NCBI GenBank assembly: GCA_046299555.1
Contig: JBKBHS010000001.1
Coordinates: 1,612,001 to 1,676,000, forward strand
Origin: CALKJP01 sp046299555
Lineage (GTDB): Bacteria; Bacteroidota; Bacteroidia; JACCXN01
DNA: 64,000 nt
Reading direction: 5' to 3'
Positions 18,148 through 26,786 of this stretch are shown here, one piece after another. Position numbers and translations under genes: made by a program. The notes beneath the pieces were generated by a model. That model made no database searches, was not told the origin of the DNA, and was given only the letters and a program-made list of their open reading frames with translations. How positions within the stretch are numbered: the stretch's first letter is position 1; the number at the start of each line of letters is the position of its first letter.

Positions 18148-18861
18148 TCAATTTTCCTGAAGATTTATCTCAAATTTATCTTTCGAAGTTTTGCGATGTA
18201 TTTCATAGAAAATGCCCACTTGTAAAAAATATCTACCAGTTTCATCGTTTATGCGGTAATCAAACTGGTGCAGATAACCCAGCATTAAGCTGATATTTTT
18301 AACAGGTTTGTAATTAAAATTAAATGCTACACGATTACGCTCAAAATAAGGTTCACGGTCGGTAAAAAAAAGCTCATTACTAAACCCAACCTGAAAAGGC
18401 TGAAAAGAATCACGTGTTTTCCCAAAAGGATAGGAGAGGCCAATTCGAAAACGAAAACGATTGCGATAGCCATTGCTGGTAAATCGAAATTCTGAACGGT
18501 AACGATGCTCAATACGCAGTTTGCCAATATTTTCAAAAAAGATGAGCTGAGGCCATAAGCGAAATTCATCATTGTTTTTAGGGGTAACAAAATCTCCGCC
18601 TTCTGCATAAGTCTGATAGCTACCTGCTCCTAATGCGGCAGCTGCATTATCGTGAAAACGATAGCTAATCCAGCCTTTATATTCGTAATAATGAAAATGA
18701 TCGTAAAATTTTAGCGAACGCAACTGAGCTTCTGCATTGGCATCCCACTTTGAATCTAATTTATAACGCACATTTAAAATATTCCAGCTGCCTAAATCGA
18801 ATGGTTGCGTATAACTATAGTTAACCAATAATAACAGCGTTATAACACTGATTTTTTTCAT
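18148..18861 (-). CDS. DUF2490 family outer-membrane-type protein
   Basis: A 237-residue protein with a signal peptide (ISVITLLLLVNYSYTQ). The mature part is a series of alternating aromatic strands such as KFYDHFHYYEYKGWISYRF and KLRIEHRYRSEFRF, typical of a small outer-membrane beta-barrel. It matches my memory of DUF2490, a common Bacteroidota family of unknown function. It ends with a short charged tail rather than a clear terminal Phe. It faces convergently the MMPL gene and lies 108 bases downstream of the DUF1801 gene. It probably has its own promoter. Confidence 0.8.
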   Translation of the reverse strand: MKKISVITLLLLVNYSYTQPFDLGSWNILNVRYKLDSKWDANAEAQLRSLKFYDHFHYYEYKGWISYRFHDNAAAALGAGSYQTYAEGGDFVTPKNNDEFRLWPQLIFFENIGKLRIEHRYRSEFRFTSNGYRNRFRFRIGLSYPFGKTRDSFQPFQVGFSNELFFTDREPYFERNRVAFNFNYKPVKNISLMLGYLHQFDYRINDETGRYFLQVGIFYEIHRKTSKDKFEINLQEN

Positions 18862-18969
18862 ACACTATTAGTAAGATGCCTAAATTAAGCATTAGAAGAA
18901 TGTAAAAGAGTTAAAATTTATTTAATCCTCTAAATTTATGAGGATGTAAAAAGAAGTTAAGTTTATGGT

Positions 18970-19425
18970 TTACTTTTTCAACTTCGATTCATAAAGCGCA
19001 ATCCAATCATTTACACTCATTTTTTTCATGAGTTCTCCAATAAGCTGGTAGGGGATATCCTCAGTTTTTTTAAAACGTACACAGCTTTTTCCCATATCCA
19101 GTTTTTGTTTGCTGTGTTTAGGGTATTCACTTACAAACCATTCCATTAATTCCGGATTTGCATAAATACCCATATGGTAAAAATTAATAGAGTTTTTTTG
19201 CGAAGCAATTCCGGCAAAGGGAAGGGGTTCACTTGGTTTACAATGATATCCGGCAGGATAAATACTATGTGGTACTACATAGCCCAATCCTCCATAGCTA
19301 ATAGCTGGTTCAAAACCTTTTGGCAGATTTTTTACAATTACTTGGTGTAGTTTATTAAATGCTGCTGCTCTCTCTGCCGGTACATTAGCCAATATTTCTT
19401 CTACTGTTTTTCCTTCTGCTTTCAT
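18970..19425 (-). CDS. DUF1801 (YdhG/YdeI-like) domain protein
   Basis: A 151-residue cytoplasmic protein. The N-terminal VEEILANVPAERAAAFNKLHQVI, the central FEPAISYGGLGYVVP and the sequence SINFYHMGIYANPEL are the usual landmarks of the DUF1801/YdhG fold, and KQKLDMGKSCVRFKKTEDIP is the conserved C-terminal strand-turn (the residues here given in part: LDMGKSCVRFKKTEDIP). The biochemical role of the family is not established. It lies 8 bases downstream of the TonB-dependent receptor stop and so may be the last gene of that minus-strand transcript. Confidence 0.85.
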   Translation of the reverse strand: MKAEGKTVEEILANVPAERAAAFNKLHQVIVKNLPKGFEPAISYGGLGYVVPHSIYPAGYHCKPSEPLPFAGIASQKNSINFYHMGIYANPELMEWFVSEYPKHSKQKLDMGKSCVRFKKTEDIPYQLIGELMKKMSVNDWIALYESKLKK

Positions 19426-19433
19426 AAAAAATT

Positions 19434-21941
19434 CTATTTAAATTTCGCAATTACTTTTACGTTTATAAGACGCCCTGTTAGATAGTTGGGCACGGCATAC
19501 TGGTTATTGTAAATATCTTTTATCCACAAATACGAAACAGTATTGTTTACTCCCAATAAGTTAAATACTTCTGCACTAATCCAAAGGCTGTTAAAATGCT
19601 TGTATTCGCGCTTTTGTTTTTTTGCTTTTTCTTCACCTAATACATGATATGAAAATCCTATATCAACTCTACGATAAAATGGCATTCGAAGTGTATCTCT
19701 AAAGCGGTCGTTGGTTGGTGGACCAAATGGATATCCTGTTCCAAAATATAATCCTAAGTGCATTTTAAAATCAGGAAGTTTTGGAATATAATCCTGAAAG
19801 AAAATACCTGCTGTTACACGTTGGTCGGTAGGGCGGGGGATATATCCCGGAAAAAAGGTGGTGCTATCTACAATGGTATTATTTGTTGTATATCCGGGGC
19901 GTATTACTTCGCCATCAGAATTGTAATAGAGCGTGTACGAATCGTTGGTTAAATTCTCTTTGGCTTGCATAATCGATAAGCTAAACCATGATTCTACGCC
20001 TTTTACAAATTCGCCATTTACTTTAAAATCAGAACCTATTACATAACCAATGGCATTGTTTTGTGCATAGTAACGTATGCGCACATTGTCGTATTCGTAA
20101 GGAACCAGATTATCCAACTTTTTATAATATAACTCAGTAATAAATTTAAACGGTCTTCCCCAGGCGTAAAAATTATAATCGCTACCCAGCACAAAATGGA
20201 TAGAGCGCTGTGCTTTTAAGTTAGGGTTAACTTCTCCCTGAAAATTACGCAGTTCGCGGTAAAATGGCGGCTGATAATAGTATCCGGTAGAAAAGCGAAA
20301 CAAAACATCTCGCTCCCAGTTGGGAATAATTGAAAAAGTAGCGCGCGGGCTCACGAGAAATTGATTATTTAAATCCCAATAATTAGCTCTTAGTCCTAAA
20401 GTAAAATTATATTGAGTTGAATCGCCTAATTCCCATGTGTTTTGTGCGTACGCTGTGTAGCGATTGCTTTGCAATGCAATTTTTGCTTTTACTACATTTT
20501 GCAGTAAAATCATATTTGATGGATACTGTGGAATGGAATAATCGGCAGAGTCAATCATGGTCCATTCGCTTAATTTATCATCAATTATTTCATGCTGATA
20601 GCGCGCACCCCATTGTAAAAATTTATTTTCTTTATCTAAATATCCTTTATGCTCCATGCTGAAAACATTTGCCTGAAGCTGATTTCGGGCATGCTGTAAA
20701 AATGTTCCTACACCACGGTTAAATTTTACTTCACCAAAATCATCTTTGCTGATGTCTTTTTCCAGCTCATCTAACCAATATTGACCTTGTATGTCAAATC
20801 CTTCGCTTTCGTTCGATTGAAAAGCGGAAGCAATATATTTTAAAGTTAGTCCCGGTCGTACTTTATTAATGGCAGATACAGCACCCATCATGGTATTAAA
20901 GCGGTCTTTTTCTTCTCCATCAAAATAAACCGTAAGGCGCAACGCTTCATTTACATGCCCAAATTCGGTTTCTCTGTTTTTAGGAATAAAGCGATAGGTA
21001 TTTCTGGAAACATTGCCTAAGAAATTTAGTTCCCATTTATCGTTTACATCGTATGTAATAAATGTTTGAACATCGGTAAAATTAGGGCGATAATCACCTG
21101 AGGTTTCCAGCGAGTTTAAAAGGTATTGATTGGCTTTATGTCTAACTCCCAGCTGATAGGTAAGGCGGTAATTTTTGGTTAAGCCCTCAACATGCACCGA
21201 CCCGCCCAATAAACTGGCAGAAGCAGTACTGCTGAATTCCATAGGTTTTCGATATTGAATATCGAGCACAGACGACATTTTATCGCCATACTTGGCATCA
21301 AAGCCACCGGATGAAAACAAAATTCCCGAAACCATATCGCTGTTTACAAAGCTTAATCCTTCTTGCTGTCCGGCACGAATCAATAAAGGGCGAAAAATTT
21401 CTATATCGTTTACATACACCAAATTTTCATCAAAATTTCCACCTCTTACCGAATATTGCGAAGTCAATTCATTATTGGAACTTACACCGGGTAAGGTTTT
21501 TAAGATAGCTTCCACGCCACCGGTAGCACTGGGTAGTGCAGTAATTATTTTAGGGTCGATACGTTGCAATGGGCGACTGCGCGTCATTTCATCTTCTATG
21601 GTTACTTGACCAATTGAAGTTGAAGTTTGCTTTAATGTAAAGTTGATTTTTTTTACTTCGCCTGAATTTAGCTTTAATACCATTTTTTCTTTGCTGTATC
21701 CTACAAAAGATGCAACAATAGTTATTTCTTTACCTGCCGGAACTTCTAACGAAAATTCACCAAAACGATTTGTGCTGGTTCCTGTTGATGTGCCAAAAAT
21801 AGATACCGAAGCAGCTTCTATTGCGCTGCCATCTGGCTCGGTAATTTTCCCTTCTATACGAGCGGTACTTTTAACCTGCGAATTTCCTCCCAGCGATAAA
21901 AAAAGTAAGACAATACAAAAACTAAATTGAAAAAATCGCAT
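19434..21941 (-). CDS. TonB-dependent outer-membrane receptor with N-terminal carboxypeptidase-regulatory domain
   Basis: An 835-residue receptor. After a signal peptide (FCIVLLFLSLGGNSQ) there is a CarboxypepD-regulatory-like beta-sandwich at about residues 28-110 (IEGKITEPDGSAIEAASVSI ... FVGYSKEK). The plug domain follows at about 118-230, with ALPSATGGVEAILKTLPGV and VRGGNFDENLVYVNDIEIF. The rest is a 22-strand barrel ending in VIAKFK, with a terminal Phe-Lys. No SusD-like lipoprotein is adjacent, so a glycan-uptake role is unlikely; its ligand is unknown. It is 8 bases upstream of a DUF1801 gene and 8 bases downstream of a smaller regulatory-domain protein, so the three are likely one operon. 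Confidence 0.93.
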   Translation of the reverse strand: MRFFQFSFCIVLLFLSLGGNSQVKSTARIEGKITEPDGSAIEAASVSIFGTSTGTSTNRFGEFSLEVPAGKEITIVASFVGYSKEKMVLKLNSGEVKKINFTLKQTSTSIGQVTIEDEMTRSRPLQRIDPKIITALPSATGGVEAILKTLPGVSSNNELTSQYSVRGGNFDENLVYVNDIEIFRPLLIRAGQQEGLSFVNSDMVSGILFSSGGFDAKYGDKMSSVLDIQYRKPMEFSSTASASLLGGSVHVEGLTKNYRLTYQLGVRHKANQYLLNSLETSGDYRPNFTDVQTFITYDVNDKWELNFLGNVSRNTYRFIPKNRETEFGHVNEALRLTVYFDGEEKDRFNTMMGAVSAINKVRPGLTLKYIASAFQSNESEGFDIQGQYWLDELEKDISKDDFGEVKFNRGVGTFLQHARNQLQANVFSMEHKGYLDKENKFLQWGARYQHEIIDDKLSEWTMIDSADYSIPQYPSNMILLQNVVKAKIALQSNRYTAYAQNTWELGDSTQYNFTLGLRANYWDLNNQFLVSPRATFSIIPNWERDVLFRFSTGYYYQPPFYRELRNFQGEVNPNLKAQRSIHFVLGSDYNFYAWGRPFKFITELYYKKLDNLVPYEYDNVRIRYYAQNNAIGYVIGSDFKVNGEFVKGVESWFSLSIMQAKENLTNDSYTLYYNSDGEVIRPGYTTNNTIVDSTTFFPGYIPRPTDQRVTAGIFFQDYIPKLPDFKMHLGLYFGTGYPFGPPTNDRFRDTLRMPFYRRVDIGFSYHVLGEEKAKKQKREYKHFNSLWISAEVFNLLGVNNTVSYLWIKDIYNNQYAVPNYLTGRLINVKVIAKFK

Positions 21942-21949
21942 CTAAGAAA

Positions 21950-22579
21950 TTATTGCTTTTTACGGCTTAATTCACCGGCACGCCATGCTTGTACAAATTT
22001 AGCCCAAGCTACCGGATTTAATAAACTAATGGTTGGTGCTTGTCCTGCACTATATAGCCGACTTTGATATTGATTCATAGTTTGCTTGTAGGCCATGCTT
22101 CCATCGTTTGGAGTAGCATTAGCTCTTTCGCGCATATCAGCAATGGCTAAGTTTTTCATAGCTCGTTGAAAGTCATCATCAGGAACATTTAGATTTAAAA
22201 ATGCTTCGCGGAATTGCTCTTTGGTAGGCCATGGATAAATTACGGTTTCTCTTAATAAAATGGTATCGGTAAACAACATTTGAATTAAGGAATATCTATT
22301 CTCTTCTAATGAATCAGGGATGACAAAATATGCCGATTTATAACCTACCGATGAAAAATCGATGGTATCGCCATTTTGAGCAACAAAAGAAAAATAACCG
22401 TAATAATCAGCAATGGTACCTCTATTGCTTCCTCTAACTATAATGGTAGTAAAGGGAATAGGAGCAAGGCTATCACCATCTACAATTACACCCGAAAATT
22501 GAATGGGAGTTCGTTTTGCATTTTGTGCATTTGTAAAGCTAAAACTAAAAATAGAAAGAAAAATAAGTATGTAGCGCAT
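21950..22579 (-). CDS. Secreted carboxypeptidase-like regulatory domain protein
   Basis: A 209-residue secreted protein. The signal peptide (YILIFLSIFSFSFTNAQ) is followed by a CarboxypepD-regulatory-like beta-sandwich at about residues 28-100 (FSGVIVDGDSLAPIPFTTII ... YYGYFSF ... SSVGYKSA). The C-terminal half is helical, with a Pro/Trp motif IYPWPTKEQFREAFLNLN and an amphipathic tail AWAKFVQAWRAGELSRKKQ. This architecture is common next to TonB receptors in Bacteroidota and its role is unknown. It precedes the TonB receptor by 8 bases, so it is probably the first gene of that operon. Confidence 0.8.
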   Translation of the reverse strand: MRYILIFLSIFSFSFTNAQNAKRTPIQFSGVIVDGDSLAPIPFTTIIVRGSNRGTIADYYGYFSFVAQNGDTIDFSSVGYKSAYFVIPDSLEENRYSLIQMLFTDTILLRETVIYPWPTKEQFREAFLNLNVPDDDFQRAMKNLAIADMRERANATPNDGSMAYKQTMNQYQSRLYSAGQAPTISLLNPVAWAKFVQAWRAGELSRKKQ

Positions 22580-22638
22580 TTACAATAATATTAGTCTTCA
22601 AAAATAACTAAAAACAAGCGTAAAAGGAATTTATTGTT

Positions 22639-24366
22639 TTATCGAACCAGATTTTTTTGATAGCGAGTTGTATTTCCTCTTGTATCTTCTACCACTAATA
22701 CAAAATCCAATTTTCCTTTAGGTAAAGGTTTATGAAAATCGTAGGTTAGTAATCCACTTTTAGCGTCAAATTCCATACATATCCATTCACCATTAACAAA
22801 GGCATTATAATTGCCAATACCTGAAAGTCCATCACCAATCTTAAATTTAATTTCGCGCAAAGTACTTATTACTCCGGTTGCAGGAATATTTATTGGCGTA
22901 ATTACCGGTGGAACCGTATCAACAGTTATGGCATATCCACCGAAACGTTTTACTTGTGAAATAACATATCCATTTTGCCAGGTACCACCTGCAGCAGAAC
23001 TATTTCCTTTATCGTCATAGTGCATTAGCATTACTTTGCTATACAAAGTGCTATCAATAATCGGAGCTTTTATTTTTATGGTAATATTTTTATGTAAAGG
23101 AACTTTATCGTAATGCAATTGATAAATTGGACTAAGGTTTTTTCGCAAGGTATCGCCAATTGAAAATTCAAAAGCTACATCTTCATACAAAACCCCAAGA
23201 GGTAATTCCATTTGCACCCATTCATTCTTAAATATATTGTTAATATCATATCGAAAAATAGAAGAGGGTTTAACACTTATCTTGTCTTTGGTGGTTTTGG
23301 CAACCGGCATGGAATGGCTTTTTACGGTTAATTGTGCAGTTGATGAATTACCATATAAATCGTTAATAATTATAGTTACTAAGTGCTCATTATCGTTTCT
23401 GAATTTATAAATTCCTTGATTTTCAAGAATACGGTAATTATTAAGCTTATTTCCCGGCAATACATAGCAGCGATGTATCATTTTTTTATTCTCTTTGTAT
23501 TGAGGGTAATCTATAAGTGCATTTATATAACGGGTGTCGTCAAATGGTAATTTATCAAATTCAATTTGATAGATAATTTTATCATCAATTTTTAATTGAA
23601 TACTATGTAAACCAAGATGATTACCATGTCCGTTCATTTGGTCAATTGCATCAATTCCAAAGCCAATTTCACCATGTACATGTAATGGTTTAGAAGAAGC
23701 TATTTTATATATACCATTTTGTTTTACAAGGGGATATCGAACCGGAATTTTCCCAAAATTAACTTCACCGCTTTCTCCAAGAGGATAAATCGTAATGTCT
23801 TTAAATATAGGTGCAATGTTATCTTGAACTTCAAAACCCCATAGCAACGGATTAACTGGTATTTCAGTTTTTTCTTCTCTTATTTCAAAATGAAGATGAG
23901 GTGCTGCAGAGCTTCCCGAATTGCCGGAAAGAGCAATTATTTCCCCTTTTTTAACACTTAATACACTGCTATCAGGGAAAAGCTCAATTTCAAATTTTTG
24001 ATTTAGGTATTGAGCCTCTTTTACATATTTCTCAATTTTAGGAGAAAAGGTTTTTAAATGAGCGTAAACTGAAACATAACCATTTGGATGTGTGATGTAT
24101 AAAGCCTTACCATAGCCGGTTGATGATACTTTTATGCGAGAAACATAACCATCAGCAACGGCATACATATTTTTCCCTTCAACTCCTTGAGTTTTAATGT
24201 CAATCCCCATGTGAAAATGATTATTTCGCAGTTCGCAAAAATTTCCGGCTATTCCTATTGGAAAATCAACAGGCGAACGAAAATATCCTTTTTCAATAGT
24301 TTGAGCCGAAAGCTCAATGGGTATCAGAATAAAGAAGGTAAAAAAATATAAAACAGAATGACGCAT
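22639..24366 (-). CDS. M23 family (LytM) zinc endopeptidase
   Basis: A 575-residue secreted protein with signal peptide ending in PIELSAQ. The LytM/M23 domain lies at about residues 45-175. The first zinc ligands are in HFHMGIDIKT (His-x3-Asp), the catalytic region includes YVSVYAHL, and HLHFEIREE supplies the other His ligands. All four expected residues are present, so it should be an active peptidoglycan endopeptidase. The long C-terminal part (about residues 185-575) is beta-rich with no recognisable motif. It starts 60 bases before the regulatory-domain protein and diverges from the coiled-coil/zapA/rny genes. Confidence 0.92.
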   Translation of the reverse strand: MRHSVLYFFTFFILIPIELSAQTIEKGYFRSPVDFPIGIAGNFCELRNNHFHMGIDIKTQGVEGKNMYAVADGYVSRIKVSSTGYGKALYITHPNGYVSVYAHLKTFSPKIEKYVKEAQYLNQKFEIELFPDSSVLSVKKGEIIALSGNSGSSAAPHLHFEIREEKTEIPVNPLLWGFEVQDNIAPIFKDITIYPLGESGEVNFGKIPVRYPLVKQNGIYKIASSKPLHVHGEIGFGIDAIDQMNGHGNHLGLHSIQLKIDDKIIYQIEFDKLPFDDTRYINALIDYPQYKENKKMIHRCYVLPGNKLNNYRILENQGIYKFRNDNEHLVTIIINDLYGNSSTAQLTVKSHSMPVAKTTKDKISVKPSSIFRYDINNIFKNEWVQMELPLGVLYEDVAFEFSIGDTLRKNLSPIYQLHYDKVPLHKNITIKIKAPIIDSTLYSKVMLMHYDDKGNSSAAGGTWQNGYVISQVKRFGGYAITVDTVPPVITPINIPATGVISTLREIKFKIGDGLSGIGNYNAFVNGEWICMEFDAKSGLLTYDFHKPLPKGKLDFVLVVEDTRGNTTRYQKNLVR

Positions 24367-24446
24367 AATTTTAACAATGGCAAAAATAATGGATAAAATA
24401 TGGCTAAGTAAGTTTGTTAAAGAATTGTTGAAAACATGTTTGTTTC

Positions 24447-24477
24447 TTGTATATATAAATTTAAAGTATTAGATTCG
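24447..24477 (+). promoter_or_regulatory. Candidate promoter for the coiled-coil gene, zapA and rny
   Basis: TTG at 24447-24449, a 20-base spacer, and TAGATTCG at 24470-24477. This is TAnnTTTG with one mismatch. It gives a leader of about 27 bases before the ATG at 24510. Confidence 0.4.
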
Positions 24478-24509
24478 CATAAATTTATAAATGCTTGTTA
24501 TTAAGTAAT

Positions 24510-24794
24510 ATGCAAGATTTGATTAAACAATTGCTTGAAAAAACAAAATTGCTGTCAGAAAAATATCAACAGCTGCTAATAAGAAATAATGAGCTTGAAT
24601 TTCAGTTGGCTGAACTTAAATTAAAAATAGAACAACAAAACGAAATCATAAAAGATTTAGAAGAACGAAATAAAATTCTTAAACTTGCAAAATCTTTAAA
24701 CGGAAATGCTGACGAAAATATTTCGGGTATAAAGTTAAAGATAAATGAACTGGTGAAAGAAATTGATAAGTGTGTGGCCTTGCTAAACAGGTAA
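24510..24794 (+). CDS. Small coiled-coil protein upstream of zapA
   Basis: A 94-residue protein that is almost entirely a heptad-repeat coiled coil (LIKQLLEKTKLLSEKYQQLL ... NELEFQLAELKLKIEQQNEI) with no signal peptide. It lies 30 bases before zapA on the same strand, and small coiled-coil genes at this site are common in Bacteroidota. A division-related, ZapB-like role is plausible from context but is not shown by sequence identity. I use ATG 24510 rather than TTG 24495 because it starts the heptads cleanly. Confidence 0.65.
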   Translation: MQDLIKQLLEKTKLLSEKYQQLLIRNNELEFQLAELKLKIEQQNEIIKDLEERNKILKLAKSLNGNADENISGIKLKINELVKEIDKCVALLNR

Positions 24795-24824
24795 AGGTAA
24801 GTTAAACAAGCATAACTCCAATAA

Positions 24825-25118
24825 ATGGGAGAAATTTCCATAAAAGTTGCAATTGCTGGTCGTGTTTATCCAATAACGGTTAAGCACGAAGATGAGGAAC
24901 GAATTAGAAAATCAGCCCGTATGATTGATGAAAAAATACGGGAATATGAAATGACATATTCTGTTCGCGACAAACAAGATTTGTTGGCAATGAGTGCATT
25001 GCAGTTTGCAGCCCAAGCTTTAGAATCGGAAGAAAAAGCAACATTATTTAATCATTCTGCCGAAGCACAGCTAATGGAGTTAAATAACTTACTCGATGCT
25101 TGTTTGGCAAAATCATAA
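24825..25118 (+). CDS. zapA: Cell division protein ZapA
   Basis: A 97-residue cytoplasmic protein of normal ZapA size. The N-terminal beta-strand region MGEISIKVAIAGRVYPITV is the family signature, followed by EDEERIRKSARMIDEKIREY and the long dimer/tetramer helix beginning VRDKQDLLAMSALQFAAQAL. ZapA cross-links FtsZ filaments and stabilises the Z ring. It sits between a coiled-coil gene and rny, the common arrangement in Bacteroidota. Start at ATG 24825 agrees with the family N-terminus. Confidence 0.9.
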   Translation: MGEISIKVAIAGRVYPITVKHEDEERIRKSARMIDEKIREYEMTYSVRDKQDLLAMSALQFAAQALESEEKATLFNHSAEAQLMELNNLLDACLAKS

Positions 25119-25147
25119 AAACTCTTCACATACTTAGCGCTTCAATC

Positions 25148-25179
25148 ATCAGTTTATGTTTAATTATTTATAAACTGAT
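25148..25179 (+). promoter_or_regulatory. Perfect 10-bp inverted repeat immediately upstream of rny
   Basis: ATCAGTTTAT (25148-25157) and ATAAACTGAT (25170-25179) are exact inverted copies around a 12-base loop. The stem ends five bases before the rny ATG at 25185, so in mRNA it would cover the ribosome-landing site. No T-run follows, so it is not a simple terminator. Confidence 0.6.
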
Positions 25180-25184
25180 AAACA

Positions 25185-26726
25185 ATGGATTACGTAATTT
25201 TGATTACAGTGGCGCTTGTTGCAATCGGTGTCGGAATAGGAATTGGCCTGACTATTCTTAAAAAAGCCACAGAAGAAAAAGCAAAAGCCATTATTAAAGA
25301 AGCCGAAGCTGAAGCAGAGGTTATTAAAAAGGATAAAATTTTACAGGCCAAAGAAAAATTTCTTCAACTTAAAGCCGAACACGAAAAATATATTAATGAA
25401 AAAAATCAGGCTTTAATTAATGCGGAGAACAAATTAAAGCAAAAAGAAACAGTTGTAAATCAGAAGCTGGAAGAATTAAAAAGAAAAGAAAACGAAGTAA
25501 ACCAATTACGGGAAAATTTTACGGCTCAATTAGAAGCGGTAAATAAGAAAAACGAAGAAATTGAAAAGGTACGCAAAAAACAGATTCAACAATTAGAAGT
25601 TATTTCCGGACTTTCAGTTGAAGAAGCTAAGGCGCAATTGGTAGAGCAAGTTAAAGCTGAAGCAAAAACGGAAGCCATGGCATATATTCGTGATACCATG
25701 GAGGAGGCCAAAATGACGGCTAATAAAGAAGCCAAAAAAATTGTTCTTCAAACCATTCAACGCGTTGCTACTGAGCATGCTATTGAAAATTCTGTTACTG
25801 TATTCAACATCGAAAGCGATGAGATAAAGGGTAGAATTATTGGTCGAGAAGGAAGAAATATCAGAGCATTGGAAGCTGCAACAGGAGTTGAAATTATTGT
25901 AGATGATACTCCCGAAGCAATAATTTTATCATGTTTCGACCCGATTAGACGTGAAATTGCAAGATTATCGTTACATCAGTTAGTTTCTGACGGTCGTATT
26001 CACCCTGCGCGTATTGAAGAGGTAGTTGAGAAAACCCGTAAAATGCTGGAAGATGAGATTATTGAAACCGGAAAACGTACCTGTATTGATTTAGGAATTC
26101 ATGGATTACATCCTGAATTAATTAGAATGGTGGGACGTATGAAATACCGTTCATCATACGGACAAAACCTATTACAGCACTCACGTGAAGTTGCCAATTT
26201 ATGTGCTATCATGGCGAGTGAATTAGGCTTAAATCCAAAAATTGCTAAACGTGCCGGTTTATTACATGATATTGGAAAAGTGCCGGATGATGAACCTGAA
26301 TTACCTCACGCTATTTTGGGAATGAAAATGGCTGAAAAATACAAAGAGAAACCTGAGGTATGTAATGCTATTGGTGCTCACCACGATGAAATAGAAATGA
26401 ATACCTTGTATGCTCCAATTGTGCAGGTGTGTGATGCTATATCAGGAGCAAGACCGGGCGCAAGACGTGAAGTGGCTGAAGCCTACATACAACGTTTAAA
26501 AGATTTAGAAAATTTAGCATTGTCTTATCCGGGTGTGAATAAAACTTATGCCATTCAGGCGGGTAGAGAATTACGTGTAATTGTAGAAAGCGAAAAAGTA
26601 AGCGATAAAGATGCCGAAACGCTGGCTTACGAAATTTCGCAAAGAATTCAAACAGAAATGACTTATCCGGGTCAAATTAAAGTAACCGTAATTCGTGAAA
26701 CCAGAGCTGTTGGAATAGCTAAATAA
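25185..26726 (+). CDS. rny: Ribonuclease Y
   Basis: A 513-residue membrane-anchored endoribonuclease that begins bulk mRNA decay. It has a single N-terminal transmembrane helix (ILITVALVAIGVGIGIGLTI), a long charged coiled coil (about residues 30-180), a KH domain (IKGRIIGREGRNIRALEAAT) at about 210-265, and an HD domain with HSREVANL and LLHDIGKVPDDEPELPHA at about 320-420. All landmark residues are intact. It is third after the coiled-coil and zapA genes. A hairpin lies over the presumed translation start, and a strong bidirectional terminator follows at 26750. Confidence 0.96.
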   Translation: MDYVILITVALVAIGVGIGIGLTILKKATEEKAKAIIKEAEAEAEVIKKDKILQAKEKFLQLKAEHEKYINEKNQALINAENKLKQKETVVNQKLEELKRKENEVNQLRENFTAQLEAVNKKNEEIEKVRKKQIQQLEVISGLSVEEAKAQLVEQVKAEAKTEAMAYIRDTMEEAKMTANKEAKKIVLQTIQRVATEHAIENSVTVFNIESDEIKGRIIGREGRNIRALEAATGVEIIVDDTPEAIILSCFDPIRREIARLSLHQLVSDGRIHPARIEEVVEKTRKMLEDEIIETGKRTCIDLGIHGLHPELIRMVGRMKYRSSYGQNLLQHSREVANLCAIMASELGLNPKIAKRAGLLHDIGKVPDDEPELPHAILGMKMAEKYKEKPEVCNAIGAHHDEIEMNTLYAPIVQVCDAISGARPGARREVAEAYIQRLKDLENLALSYPGVNKTYAIQAGRELRVIVESEKVSDKDAETLAYEISQRIQTEMTYPGQIKVTVIRETRAVGIAK

Positions 26727-26749
26727 ACTTAATGTATTTTAAAGTGATA

Positions 26750-26786
26750 AAAAGCCGATGAATTTTACTCATCGGCTTTTGTTATT
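26750..26786. terminator. Bidirectional terminator between rny and the SGNH gene
   Basis: AAAAGCCGATGA (26750-26761) pairs with TCATCGGCTTTT (26769-26780) around a 7-base loop, giving a 12-bp stem flanked by A and T runs. It serves both rny (plus) and the SGNH gene, whose stop codon at 26765-26767 lies in the hairpin (minus). Confidence 0.88.

Noticed and set aside
18108..18293. Possible 61-aa gene on the plus strand
   Set aside because: It overlaps the end of the DUF2490 gene on the other strand and begins in a repeat-rich gap.
18925..18945. Hairpin ATCCTC...GAGGAT as a terminator of the DUF1801 gene
   Set aside because: The stem is only 6 bp plus a bulged AT extension and lacks a clear T-run on the minus strand.
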